Source: Streptomyces neyagawaensis
Lineage (GTDB): Bacteria; Actinomycetota; Actinomycetes; Streptomycetales; Streptomycetaceae
Assembly (NCBI RefSeq): GCF_023516595.1
Contig: NZ_JAMGBG010000032.1
Span: 62,001 to 126,000, forward strand
Direction of reading: 5' to 3'
Length of the DNA stretch: 64,000 nt
Below, piece by piece: positions 56,967-64,000 of the stretch. The notes under the pieces were generated by a model. It did not search any database and was not told where the DNA came from. It saw nothing but the letters and a program-made list of their open reading frames with translations. The position numbers and the translations under genes are program-made. Positions within the stretch are counted from its first letter, which is position 1, and each line of letters begins with the position of its first letter.

Positions 56967-58274
56967 GTGCCCGCCTCCAAGAAGACCGCCAGGCGCTCCC
57001 TGCCGGTCACCTCCGCCCTCGCCGTGTCCCTCTCGTTGACGTCGCTGTTCTCCCCGGCGCTCGCCCCGGCCGCCCATGCCGCCGACCCGAGCCCGAGCGG
57101 CAGCGCCTCCCCGTCGGCGACTCCCCCGGCGGCGATGTCGACCGTCGGAGGCGAACAGCTGGGCAGGCCGGGGACGCAGGCCAACCTGGGCGGTGACGCG
57201 CCGGTGGTGCCCAAGGGCATCAGCGCCCGCTCGTGGATCGTGGCGGACGCGGAGTCGGGCGAGGTGCTGGCCGCGCACAACGCGCACTGGCGGCTGGCGC
57301 CGGCGAGCACGCTGAAGATGCTGTTCGCGGACACGGTGCTGCCGAAGTTCAACAAGAACGACAAGCACAAGGTCGTCCTCAGCGACCTCGCCGGGATCGG
57401 CGCGGGCTCCAGCATGGTCGGCATAAAGGAGAACGAGACATACACCGTCCACGATCTGTGGCTCGGTGTCTTCCTTCGCTCCGGCAACGACGCGGTGCAC
57501 GTCCTGTCCGCGATGAACGGCGGTGTCAAGCAGACCGTCGCCGACATGAACGCCCACGCCGAGGAGCTCCAGGCCCTCGACACGCACGCGGTCAGCCCGG
57601 ACGGCTACGACGCCAAGGGGCAGGTGTCGTCGGCCTACGACCTGACGCTGATCGCCAGGTCGGGGCTGCAGAAGAAGGACTTCCGGGAGTACTGCTCCAC
57701 CGTGCGCGCCAAGTTCCCCGGGGAGACGAAGAAGGGCAAGAAGGGCAAGAAGACCCGGTCGTCCTTCGAGATCCAGAACACCAACCGGCTTCTGACGGGC
57801 GACAGCGGTCTGGACGCCTACCAGGGCATCGCGGGTGTGAAGAACGGCAACACGACGAACGCGGGCGCGACGTTCACGGGGGTCGCCGAGCGGGACGGCC
57901 GGGTGCTCCTCGTCACCGTCATGCACCCCGAGAAGGAGGAGCACAACCAGGTCTACAAGGAGACCGCGAAGCTCTTCGACTGGGGGTTCGCGGCGGCGGG
58001 CAAGGTGCAGCCGGTGGGTGAACTGGTGCCGCCGAAGAGTGCGGAGACCTCCGGTGGCGGCACCGATCCGAGCGCGCAGCCGGGGGGTACGGCATCGGCC
58101 ACCTCCCCCGCGCCGGCCTCCGGCGGCGCGGGCGGCAAGGCGGTGGCCTCCGCGGCGTCCGACGGAACGAGCGGCATCGGGATCGCGCTGGGGATCACGG
58201 GTGGAGTGCTCGCCCTGGTGGCCGGCGGGGTGTTCCTGGTCAACCGGAAGTGGCCTCTGCGGCGGGGGAAGTAG
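56967..58274 (+). CDS. D-alanyl-D-alanine carboxypeptidase (penicillin-binding, S11 family)
   Basis: A 435-residue membrane-anchored D,D-carboxypeptidase that trims the terminal D-Ala of peptidoglycan stem peptides. Signal peptide: RRSLPVTSALAVSLSLTSLF to AHA/ADP. Active-site motifs: SxxK as PASTLKM, SxN as RSGND, and the third motif as GVKNGNT. The classical KTG is therefore KNG, a variant I recall in other actinobacterial members. The C-terminal helix (GIGIALGITGGVLALVAGGV) with a KWPLRRGK stop-transfer anchors it. The start is GTG at 56967. It lacks an obvious nearby ribosome site, so initiation may be leaderless or unusual. Confidence 0.92.
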   Translation: MPASKKTARRSLPVTSALAVSLSLTSLFSPALAPAAHAADPSPSGSASPSATPPAAMSTVGGEQLGRPGTQANLGGDAPVVPKGISARSWIVADAESGEVLAAHNAHWRLAPASTLKMLFADTVLPKFNKNDKHKVVLSDLAGIGAGSSMVGIKENETYTVHDLWLGVFLRSGNDAVHVLSAMNGGVKQTVADMNAHAEELQALDTHAVSPDGYDAKGQVSSAYDLTLIARSGLQKKDFREYCSTVRAKFPGETKKGKKGKKTRSSFEIQNTNRLLTGDSGLDAYQGIAGVKNGNTTNAGATFTGVAERDGRVLLVTVMHPEKEEHNQVYKETAKLFDWGFAAAGKVQPVGELVPPKSAETSGGGTDPSAQPGGTASATSPAPASGGAGGKAVASAASDGTSGIGIALGITGGVLALVAGGVFLVNRKWPLRRGK

Positions 58275-58330
58275 GGCCGTTCCGGGTCGGGTCTGCGGGG
58301 TTGCTGTGCATCGCGGTCTGCGGGGGCGCG

Positions 58331-58480
58331 GGGGCTGATCGTGCAGTCCCCCGCGCCCCTGAAAAGCGACCGGGGCTGCGCCCCGTGCTTTTCAACGGCG
58401 AGCCGCGGGGATGAAGGCCGGGCCGCAGGCCCATGCCTTCAGGGGCACGGGGAACTGCGCGAACAACCCCCACCCACCCG
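58331..58480. repeat. Composite inverted-repeat element between convergent genes
   Basis: Contains GTGCAGTCCCCCGCGCCCCT (from 58340) and its near inverse AGGGGCACGGGGAACTGCGC (58440-58459). Inside are GAAAAGCGACCGGGGCTGCG / CCCCGTGCTTTTC and GGCCGGGCCGCAGGCC inverted pairs. The parts are the same as at 30095-30230 but in reversed order, so the two elements are inverted relative to each other. After the last arm both share the tail CCCCCACCCACCCGCACCCG. Likely a terminator-type repeat. Confidence 0.75.
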
Positions 58481-58512
58481 CACCCGCCAACGAACCACCC
58501 GGCCCCGAGCTA

Positions 58513-59376
58513 TCAGGCGCCCTCGGTCTCCTCCCGCCCCTCCGCCGTCCAAGCCGCGCAGTACAGCAGCAATTTCGCCGTGAAGTTGATCCACAGCAAC
58601 AACGCGATCGGCACCCCGAACGCCCCGTACATGCTCTTCGACGCGACCCCCTGCATGTACCCGCTGAGCAGCAGCTTCAGCAGTTCGAAGCCGAACGCCC
58701 CCATGAGCGCGGCCACCACGAGCCGCCGCCGCGGTGGATGGACGCCCGGCAGCAGCGTGAGGACGTACAGCAGGAGCAGGAAGTCGGCCAGTACGGCCAC
58801 GCCGAACGCGGCGATCTGGAGCACCACCCCACCCCACCCGTCCCGGTCGACGCCGAGCCGGTCCGCGGTCCAGCCGACCGTCGCCGACGCCACCGTGGAC
58901 GCCGCGAGGGAGACGAGCACCGCGCCGCCGAGCCCGACGAGGATGCCCGCGTCCTTGGCCTTGGCGAGGACGGGGTTCTCCTCGGGCTCCGGCTTCTCCC
59001 ACACCGCCCGCAGACAGCCCCGCATCTCCCCGACCCAGCCGATGCCCGTGAACAGCAGCAGCGCGCCGGCGATGATCCCGACGGTGCCGGCGTTCTGGAC
59101 GAGCCCGGCGATGTCGAGCTGGTCGGAGATGCCGGGCACCTGTTCGGCGAGCCGGTCCTCCAGCTCGCGCTGCCGGTTCTCGTCGAGTGTCGCCGCGGCG
59201 ATGGCCGCGCCCATGGTCAGCAGCGGGAACAGCGCGAGGAAGCTGATGAACGTCATGGCCGCGGCCAGCCGCGTCCATGTGACCCGCTCCAGCCGTTCGT
59301 ACGAGCGCCACGCGTGCGTGGTCATCAGGCGCTCGGCCAGCGGGCCGATCCCGGGGAGCTTTTTCAGCCAGTCCAT
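58513..59376 (-). CDS. YihY/virulence factor BrkB family membrane protein
   Basis: 287 residues with six helices. The family start is TWTRLAAAMTFISFLALFPL, and ALLLFTGIGWVGEMRGCLRA is the conserved G-W motif before the NPVLAKAKD loop. ATG at 59376. It lies 58 bp downstream of the UbiA gene on the same strand. Once thought to be RNase BN; function now unknown. Confidence 0.9.
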   Translation of the reverse strand: MDWLKKLPGIGPLAERLMTTHAWRSYERLERVTWTRLAAAMTFISFLALFPLLTMGAAIAAATLDENRQRELEDRLAEQVPGISDQLDIAGLVQNAGTVGIIAGALLLFTGIGWVGEMRGCLRAVWEKPEPEENPVLAKAKDAGILVGLGGAVLVSLAASTVASATVGWTADRLGVDRDGWGGVVLQIAAFGVAVLADFLLLLYVLTLLPGVHPPRRRLVVAALMGAFGFELLKLLLSGYMQGVASKSMYGAFGVPIALLLWINFTAKLLLYCAAWTAEGREETEGA

Positions 59377-59434
59377 GATCCGACTCTGCCCTCGTCGTGG
59401 TCACCCGATGCCGGAGTACCCACGTGAGCGCTGA

Positions 59435-60375
59435 TCACCAGTCGGCGACGGCCAGTCCGTACATTGCCAGCCACACCAGCGCGATGCAGGCGAGGGCCCG
59501 GTCGCGCAGGACGACGTCCTCCGGTTCCCCGGCTGTGCCGCGGTCGGCGAAGACGGCGTAGCGCAGGACGGCCAGCACGAAGGCGACCATGGAGAGCTGA
59601 CGCCACGGCAGCACCCTGGTGCTCGGGACGCCGCCCTCTTCGAGGGCCCACAGGCAGTAGCCGAGGACGGCAAGCCCGGCGGCCGACTGCCAGACGAAGC
59701 GCAGATGTCCGGCGGTGTACTCGGTGAGCAGCGCCCGGGTCGCCCCGGCCCGGTCGGCGAGCTGCACGGCTTCCGAGTACCGCTTGGCGGCGACCATGAA
59801 CAGCGCGCCGAACCCGGTGGTGATGAGGAACCAGCGGGACAGCGGGATGCCCAGCGCGGGCCCGCCGATCATCGCCCGCATCAGGAACCCGGCGGTGACG
59901 ACCGCGAGATCGACGACGAGGACGTGCTTGAGGCTGGCGCAGTAGGCGAGTTGGAGCCCGAGGTACGCGGTCAGCAGGGCCGCGGTGCACGGGGAGCAGA
60001 GCCACACGGCGGCGACCGGCGCGAGGACGGCGAGGGCGCCGCCGACGGCGTACGCGACCGGCGCGGGGACCTGGCCCGCGGCGACCGGACGGTGGCGTGT
60101 GACCGGGTGGGCGCGGTCGGCCTCGGCGTCGGGGGCGTCGTTGATCAGGTAGACGGCGGCGGCGCAGACCGTGAAGAGGACGAAGACGAGCGGGAGCCGG
60201 GTCAGCGCGCGGGGCGTGAAGAGTTCGCCCGCGGCGGCGGGGGCGGCGATGACGAGGAGGTACTTGATCCACCGGCGGGGGCGGGCGGTCCGCAGGAGGC
60301 CGCGCGCGAGCCCCCCTTCGGTGGTGTCGGCGCGGGGACGGTCCGCCGTTCCAGGACGGTCGCGGGCTCAGCCAT
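59435..60375 (-). pseudogene. UbiA-family decaprenyl-phosphate phosphoribosyltransferase (frameshifted)
   Basis: The long frame (59435 to about 60316) encodes a UbiA prenyltransferase: RRWIKYLLVIAAPAAAGELF, then AAVYLINDAPDAEADRAHPV with TRHRPVAAG (the NDxxDxxxD motif with HP-x-RP-AAG of the Rv3806c type), and helices to the C-terminus VWLAMYGLAVADW. This frame has no ATG, GTG or TTG before an upstream stop at 60368. A proper start, ATG at 60375 (MAEPATVLERRTVPAPTPPK), lies in another frame. Adding one G to the run of six G (plus-strand C at 60311-60316) joins them. The intact enzyme would make decaprenylphosphoryl-5-phosphoribose, the first step to the arabinose donor. It is either a real frameshift or an assembly error. 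Confidence 0.85.
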
Positions 60376-60921
60376 GGCCGCTCGCTCCCCGTCGGGTCGT
60401 CCACCGCGCGCCCAGCGAGGCCGTGGCGGCGCCCAGCGCCATTCCGGCCGCCACGTCCGAGGGGTGGTGCACGCCGACCACGAGCCGCGACAGGTGCATC
60501 GCGGCGGCGAGCGGCGCGACGACCGGGACGACCGGGACGACCGGGACGACGCCGAGCGTGCCGTACGCGACGACCGCCGCCGCCGACGAGGTGGCGTGGG
60601 GGCTGGGGAAGGAGTGCCGTCCGGCGGTGCGGACCAGCGGTTCGACGTGGGTGGGGTGCGGCGTACGAGCCGTTTGACGCCCATGCTGATCAGATGCGCT
60701 CCGGCCGTGCCGCGCAGCCAGAGGACACGCCGCTCCCGGTCGGCGACGGCGCCGGTGAGTCCGGCCGCGAGCCGGAGCGCGCCGTGCTCCCCGGCCCGGG
60801 ACAGTCCGCGCGCGGCGGCCGCGACACACGGACCGGCGCCCCGGGCTCGGCACACGGAGAGCAACCGTCGGTCCAGGCCGCGCACACCCTCGACAGCCCA
60901 ACTTCGTCCATGTGATGCCAC
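60368..60921 (-). pseudogene. PAP2-family phosphatase (frameshifted; Rv3807c-like)
   Basis: The N-terminal half runs in one frame from a GTG at 60921 (or earlier): AVEGVRGLDRRLLSVCRARG, SRAGEHGALRLAAGLTGAVA, AHLISMGVKRLVRRT. The C-terminal half runs in the next frame: EPLVRTAGRHSFPSPHATSS, then HLSRLVVGVHHPSDVAAGMA, with the SRx5HxxxD catalytic motif. The join falls at about 60650, within the first active-site motif: the expected KRLVRRTRP has lost its RP (the frame reads RRTPPTSN). A 1- or 4-base deletion explains it. The intact product would dephosphorylate decaprenylphosphoryl-5-phosphoribose. It overlaps the UbiA start by 8 bp, so they form one operon, divergent from the DprE1/DprE2-like genes. 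Confidence 0.8.
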
Positions 60922-61055
60922 TCTTCTGGGCGGCCCACCCGAGAACTCCGGCAATCTTGAACGACATCCCATTGATCACCCATTTCAGTGAGGCGCCTGG
61001 GAAGGCAGGCCGATACGCCGGATTCCTTGGCATTCACGGCGATACGGTCGCGAGC

Positions 61056-62465
61056 ATGCCAGCCAACGCCGTCCCCTTCCCCGGCCGTACCACCCCCGTC
61101 ACCGGCTGGGGCCGCACCGCCCCGACCGCCGCCCGGCTGATCCGCCCCCGTACGTACGAGGAGGCCGCGGCCGCCGTGCGGGCGTGCGGGGCGCGCGGCG
61201 GGATCGCCCGGGGGTTGGGGCGGGCGTACGGGGACGCGGCGCAGAACGCGGGCGGCGCCGTGCTCGACATGACGGGCCTGGACCGGGTCCACGCCATCGA
61301 CGCGGACGGCGGCACGGTCCTGTGCGACGCGGGGGTGTCCCTGCACCGGCTGATGGAGGTGCTGCTGCCGCTCGGCTGGTTCGTGCCGGTGACGCCGGGT
61401 ACCCGCCAGGTGACCGTGGGAGGCGCGATCGCGGCGGACATCCACGGCAAGAACCACCATGTCTCCGGGGGGTTCGCCCGTCATGTGCTGTCGCTGGAAC
61501 TGCTCACCGCGGACGGCGAGATCCGCACGGCGGTCCCCGGCACCCCGCTGTTCGACGCCACGGCCGGCGGCATGGGCCTGACGGGGGTGATCCTCACCGC
61601 GACCGTACGGCTGCTGCCCGTCGAGACGTCCTGGATGTCGGTCGACACGGAACGGGCCCGCGATCTGGACGACCTGCTGGCCCGGCTCACGGCCACCGAC
61701 CGGTACTACCGCTACTCCGTCGCCTGGATCGATCTCCTCGCCCGGGGCTCGGCGACGGGCCGCGCGGTCCTGACCCGCGGCGAGCACGCGTCCCTGGAGA
61801 CGCTGGAGTTGGCGTCGGCACGCGCGCGTGGGGCACGTTTCGGCCGACGGGGCCCGCTCGGCCGTCCGCTGGAGTTCCGGACCTCGCGTTTCCCGGCCGC
61901 CCCCGCGTTCGTCCCCGAAGGTCTGCTCAGCCGGTCGACGGTAGGGCTGTTCAACGAGCTGTGGTACCGCAAGGCGCCTCGGGCCCGCGCCGACCAACTT
62001 CAGCGGATCTCCACGTTCTTCCACCCCCTGGACGGGGTCCCGCACTGGAACCGGCTCTACGGGCGTTCGGGGTTCGTGCAGTACCAGTTCGTCGTCGGGC
62101 ACGGTCACGAGGAGGCCCTGCGGCGGATCGTGACCCTGATCTCCGCGCGCCGCTGCCCCTCCTTCCTCGCCGTGCTGAAGCGGTTCGGGGAGGGCGACAC
62201 CGGCTGGCTGTCGTTCCCGATGCCCGGCTGGACGCTCGCCCTCGACATCCCGGCGGGCCTGCCCGGCCTCGGCGTCTTCCTCGACCGGCTGGACGAGGAG
62301 GTCGCGGCGGCCGACGGGCGCGTGTACCTGGCCAAGGACGCCCGGCTCCGCCCCGAACTGCTGGCCGCGATGTATCCCCGTCTGCACGAGTTCCGCGCGC
62401 TGCGCCGCGAGTTGGACCCCGACGGCGTGTTCGTGTCGGACCTGGCCCGCCGCCTGGGCCTGTGA
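61056..62465 (+). CDS. dprE1: Decaprenylphosphoryl-beta-D-ribose 2'-oxidase-like FAD enzyme (DprE1-type)
   Basis: 469 residues. FAD-binding domain: ARGLGRAYGDAAQNAGGAVL with DMTGLDRVH, then GWFVPVTPGTRQVTVGGAIA and ADIHGKNHH, with His130 at the position of the active-site and covalent-type His in mycobacterial DprE1. The C-terminal substrate domain has FGEGDTGWLSFPMPGWTLAL, VYLAKDARL (catalytic-type Lys) and DLARRLGL. The position equal to Mycobacterium Cys387, the target of benzothiazinones, is Ala395. ATG at 61056. Followed by the DprE2-like gene after 56 bp. The pair epimerises ribose to arabinose on the lipid carrier. Confidence 0.9.
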   Translation: MPANAVPFPGRTTPVTGWGRTAPTAARLIRPRTYEEAAAAVRACGARGGIARGLGRAYGDAAQNAGGAVLDMTGLDRVHAIDADGGTVLCDAGVSLHRLMEVLLPLGWFVPVTPGTRQVTVGGAIAADIHGKNHHVSGGFARHVLSLELLTADGEIRTAVPGTPLFDATAGGMGLTGVILTATVRLLPVETSWMSVDTERARDLDDLLARLTATDRYYRYSVAWIDLLARGSATGRAVLTRGEHASLETLELASARARGARFGRRGPLGRPLEFRTSRFPAAPAFVPEGLLSRSTVGLFNELWYRKAPRARADQLQRISTFFHPLDGVPHWNRLYGRSGFVQYQFVVGHGHEEALRRIVTLISARRCPSFLAVLKRFGEGDTGWLSFPMPGWTLALDIPAGLPGLGVFLDRLDEEVAAADGRVYLAKDARLRPELLAAMYPRLHEFRALRRELDPDGVFVSDLARRLGL

Positions 62466-62521
62466 CGCCCGTACCGCGCGACCTGCCACCCCGCCCGTTC
62501 CCCAGTCGCTCAGGAGCTGTC

Positions 62522-63277
62522 ATGAAGGACGCGTTCGGCACCCCCCAGTCGCTGCTGATCCTCGGCGGTACGTCGGAGATCGCGCTCGCCACCGCCCGTC
62601 GGCTGATCGCCCGCCGCACCCGCACCGTCTGGCTCGCCGGGCGCCCCTCGCCGGACCTGGAGAAGGCCGCCGCCCATCTGCGGGGTCTCGGCGCCGAGAC
62701 GCACACCGTCGCCTTCGACGCCCTCGCCCCCGACTCCCACGAGACGATCCTCGGCAAGATCTTCGCCGAGGGCGACATCGACATGGTGCTCCTCGCCTTC
62801 GGCCTGCTCGGCGACCAGGCGCACGACGAACGCGACCCGGTGGCCGCCGTACGCGTCGCCCAGACCAACTACACGGGTGCCGTGTCGGCCGGGCTGGTCT
62901 GCGCGCGGGCCCTCCAGTCGCAGGGCCACGGTTCGCTCGTCGTCCTGTCGTCGGTGGCCGCCGAGCGCGCCCGCCGCTCCAACTTCATCTACGGCTCCGC
63001 CAAGGCTGGCCTCGACGCCTTCACGCAGGGTCTCGGCGACGCCCTCCACGGCACCGGCGTCCATGTGATGGTCGTACGGCCCGGTTTCGTGCGCACGAGC
63101 ATGACCGCCGGCCGCGCGGAGACGCCTCTCGCCACCACTCCGGAGGCGGTGGCGACGGCGATCGAGCTGGGGCTGCGGCGCCGCTCGGAGACGGTGTGGG
63201 TACCGGGGGCGCTGCGACTGGTGATGGCGGCGCTCCGCCATGTGCCGAGGCCGCTGTTCCGCCGGCTGCCGCTGTAG
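62522..63277 (+). CDS. dprE2: Decaprenylphosphoryl-D-erythro-pentofuranosid-2-ulose 2-reductase-like SDR (DprE2-type)
   Basis: A 251-residue classical-like short-chain dehydrogenase. The NAD(P) motif is LLILGGTSEIALATARRL, and AQTNYTGAVSAGLVCAR carries the N of the NxxG region. Catalytic residues are in VVLSSVAAERARRSNFIYGS with AKAG (S, then YxxxK). VHVMVVRPGFVRTSM follows. ATG at 62522 with AGGAG 5 nt upstream. It would reduce the 2-keto intermediate made by the DprE1-like enzyme. Both halves of the pathway are in this divergent locus. Confidence 0.9.
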   Translation: MKDAFGTPQSLLILGGTSEIALATARRLIARRTRTVWLAGRPSPDLEKAAAHLRGLGAETHTVAFDALAPDSHETILGKIFAEGDIDMVLLAFGLLGDQAHDERDPVAAVRVAQTNYTGAVSAGLVCARALQSQGHGSLVVLSSVAAERARRSNFIYGSAKAGLDAFTQGLGDALHGTGVHVMVVRPGFVRTSMTAGRAETPLATTPEAVATAIELGLRRRSETVWVPGALRLVMAALRHVPRPLFRRLPL

Positions 63278-63286
63278 AACGCCCGC

Positions 63287-63364
63287 TGACCCGACAGGGG
63301 GCCGCTGTGACCCGACAGGGGGCCGCTGTGACCCGACAGGGGGCCGCTGACCCGACAGGGGGGC
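63287..63364. repeat. 21-bp tandem repeat, almost four copies
   Basis: TGACCCGACAGGGGGCCGCTG starts at 63287, 63308 and 63329, with a partial copy from 63348. Each copy contains the TGA of the previous frame but no hairpin of note. It sits just after the dprE2 stop, between convergent genes. Confidence 0.8.
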
Positions 63365-63430
63365 GAGTGCCGCTGGAGAACCTGGGGGCGCCCGGACCCA
63401 GTGGGTCCTCAGTTCGTTCTCAGTGGGTTC

Positions 63431-64000
63431 TCAGCGGGTGGGGAGCGTGGTGTCGCCGACCGGGGCGCCCGCCTGCGGGGGGACGACCGAACCGCCGAAG
63501 GCGAACTCGCGGAGCTTGCGCCAGATCCCGTCGGCGCCCTGCTCGTAGAGCGCGAAGCCGGTGCAGGGCCATTCGGCCTCGTACCCGGCAAGCTCCTCGA
63601 ACGCCCGGTCCATCGCCTCCTCGGCGATGCCGTGGGCCACGGTGACGTGCGGGTGGTACGGGAAGTTCAGCTCGCGCGCCACCGGCCCCGAGGCGTCCCT
63701 GACCTGCTTCTGCAGCCAGGTGCACGCCTCGGCGCCCTCGACGACCTTGACGAACACCACGGGCGACAGCGGCCGGAAGGTGCCCGTGCCGGCCAGCCGC
63801 ATCGGGAAGGCCCGGCCGGCGGCCGCGACCTCGACGAGATGCGCCTCGATCGCCGGCAGCTCGGTCTCCTCGACCTCCGTCGGCGGCAGCAGCGTGACAT
63901 GCGTGGGGATGCCGTGAGCAGCGGCGTCGCCGAAGCCCGCGCGCCGCTCCTGGAGCTGGCTGCCGTGGGGCTCCGGGACCGCGATCGACACACCGATCGT
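63431..64000 (-). CDS. 2'-5' RNA ligase / LigT-family phosphoesterase (5' end outside window)
   Basis: About 190 residues of a 2H phosphoesterase. The two catalytic HxT/S motifs are PTHVTLLPP (near residue 30) and HPHVTVAHG (near residue 115). The intervening SPVVFVKVVEGAEACTWLQK is typical of the family. The reading frame is open through the window end; GTG at 63991 is one possible start, but TIGVS upstream suggests that the protein begins a few residues further on. Members hydrolyse cyclic 2',3'-phosphates or ligate tRNA halves in vitro. The gene is convergent with dprE2. Confidence 0.88.
   Translation of the reverse strand, partial: TIGVSIAVPEPHGSQLQERRAGFGDAAAHGIPTHVTLLPPTEVEETELPAIEAHLVEVAAAGRAFPMRLAGTGTFRPLSPVVFVKVVEGAEACTWLQKQVRDASGPVARELNFPYHPHVTVAHGIAEEAMDRAFEELAGYEAEWPCTGFALYEQGADGIWRKLREFAFGGSVVPPQAGAPVGDTTLPTR

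Overview
The window is high-GC actinobacterial DNA, almost certainly Streptomyces. Third codon positions are almost all G or C, GTG starts and 4-bp ATGA/GTGA gene overlaps are common, and many genes belong to Streptomyces-typical families (a SCO4848-type membrane protein, TM2 proteins, FG-GAP secreted proteins, DUF4328, DUF6716). As far as I remember it, the gene order (bmp lipoproteins, sialic-acid-like genes, acyl-CoA mutase, sdhCDAB, SCO4848-type protein, D,D-carboxypeptidase) matches the S. coelicolor SCO4840s-SCO4880s core region. This is therefore mainly core chromosome with one small accessory patch. I see no rRNA, tRNA, CRISPR, prophage or intact insertion sequence.

Layout. 1-4.8 kb: two tandem BMP-family nucleoside-binding lipoproteins, separated by 1.2 kb of repeats, and an M20 amidohydrolase. 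5.5-6.7 kb: an LtrA membrane protein. 6.9-16.8 kb: a divergent glycopolymer locus. The minus arm has a polysialyltransferase-like enzyme, a NeuB-type synthase, a NeuA-HAD fusion and a DUF6716 glycosyltransferase. The plus arm has a GT2 enzyme, a second polysialyltransferase-like enzyme, an acyltransferase and a methyltransferase. Together they look able to make, activate, polymerise and decorate a nonulosonic acid (probably Kdn) wall polymer. 16.9-22.7 kb: a TetR/flavin monooxygenase pair with two clear operators, a LysE exporter, an acyl-CoA mutase large subunit and an L,D-transpeptidase lipoprotein. 22.9-27.2 kb: two tandem paralogous ECF sigma/membrane-partner modules. 27.5-35.7 kb: a secreted PGRP/FG-GAP protein that lacks two zinc ligands, small unknown genes, a DUF4328 protein, a GH20 hexosaminidase and an OHCU-decarboxylase-like protein. 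36-39.5 kb: sdhCDAB and a strong terminator. 39.5-41 kb: two TM2 proteins and a DUF2752 protein.

41.4-45.3 kb is the accessory patch: a HigBA-type toxin-antitoxin pair, a frameshifted FG-GAP protein, a secreted jelly-roll protein and two truncated gene remnants fused end to end. 45.4-56.9 kb: a VOC protein; a membrane protein/DCC oxidoreductase/TetR operon with twin operators; Uma2; an MMPL transporter; a two-component system; an oligopeptide-binding protein; a metallophosphoesterase. 57-64 kb: a D,D-carboxypeptidase, a YihY protein, then a divergent locus for decaprenylphosphoryl-arabinose (UbiA and PAP2 on minus; DprE1-like and DprE2-like on plus), and a LigT-type phosphoesterase cut by the window end. 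In this sequence both UbiA and PAP2 carry frameshifts.

The strongest leads are the nonulosonate locus with its unusual NeuB and NeuA architectures, the paired frameshifts in the arabinose-donor pathway, the zinc-site-less PGRP protein, and the operator pairs that tie two TetR regulators to their neighbours.
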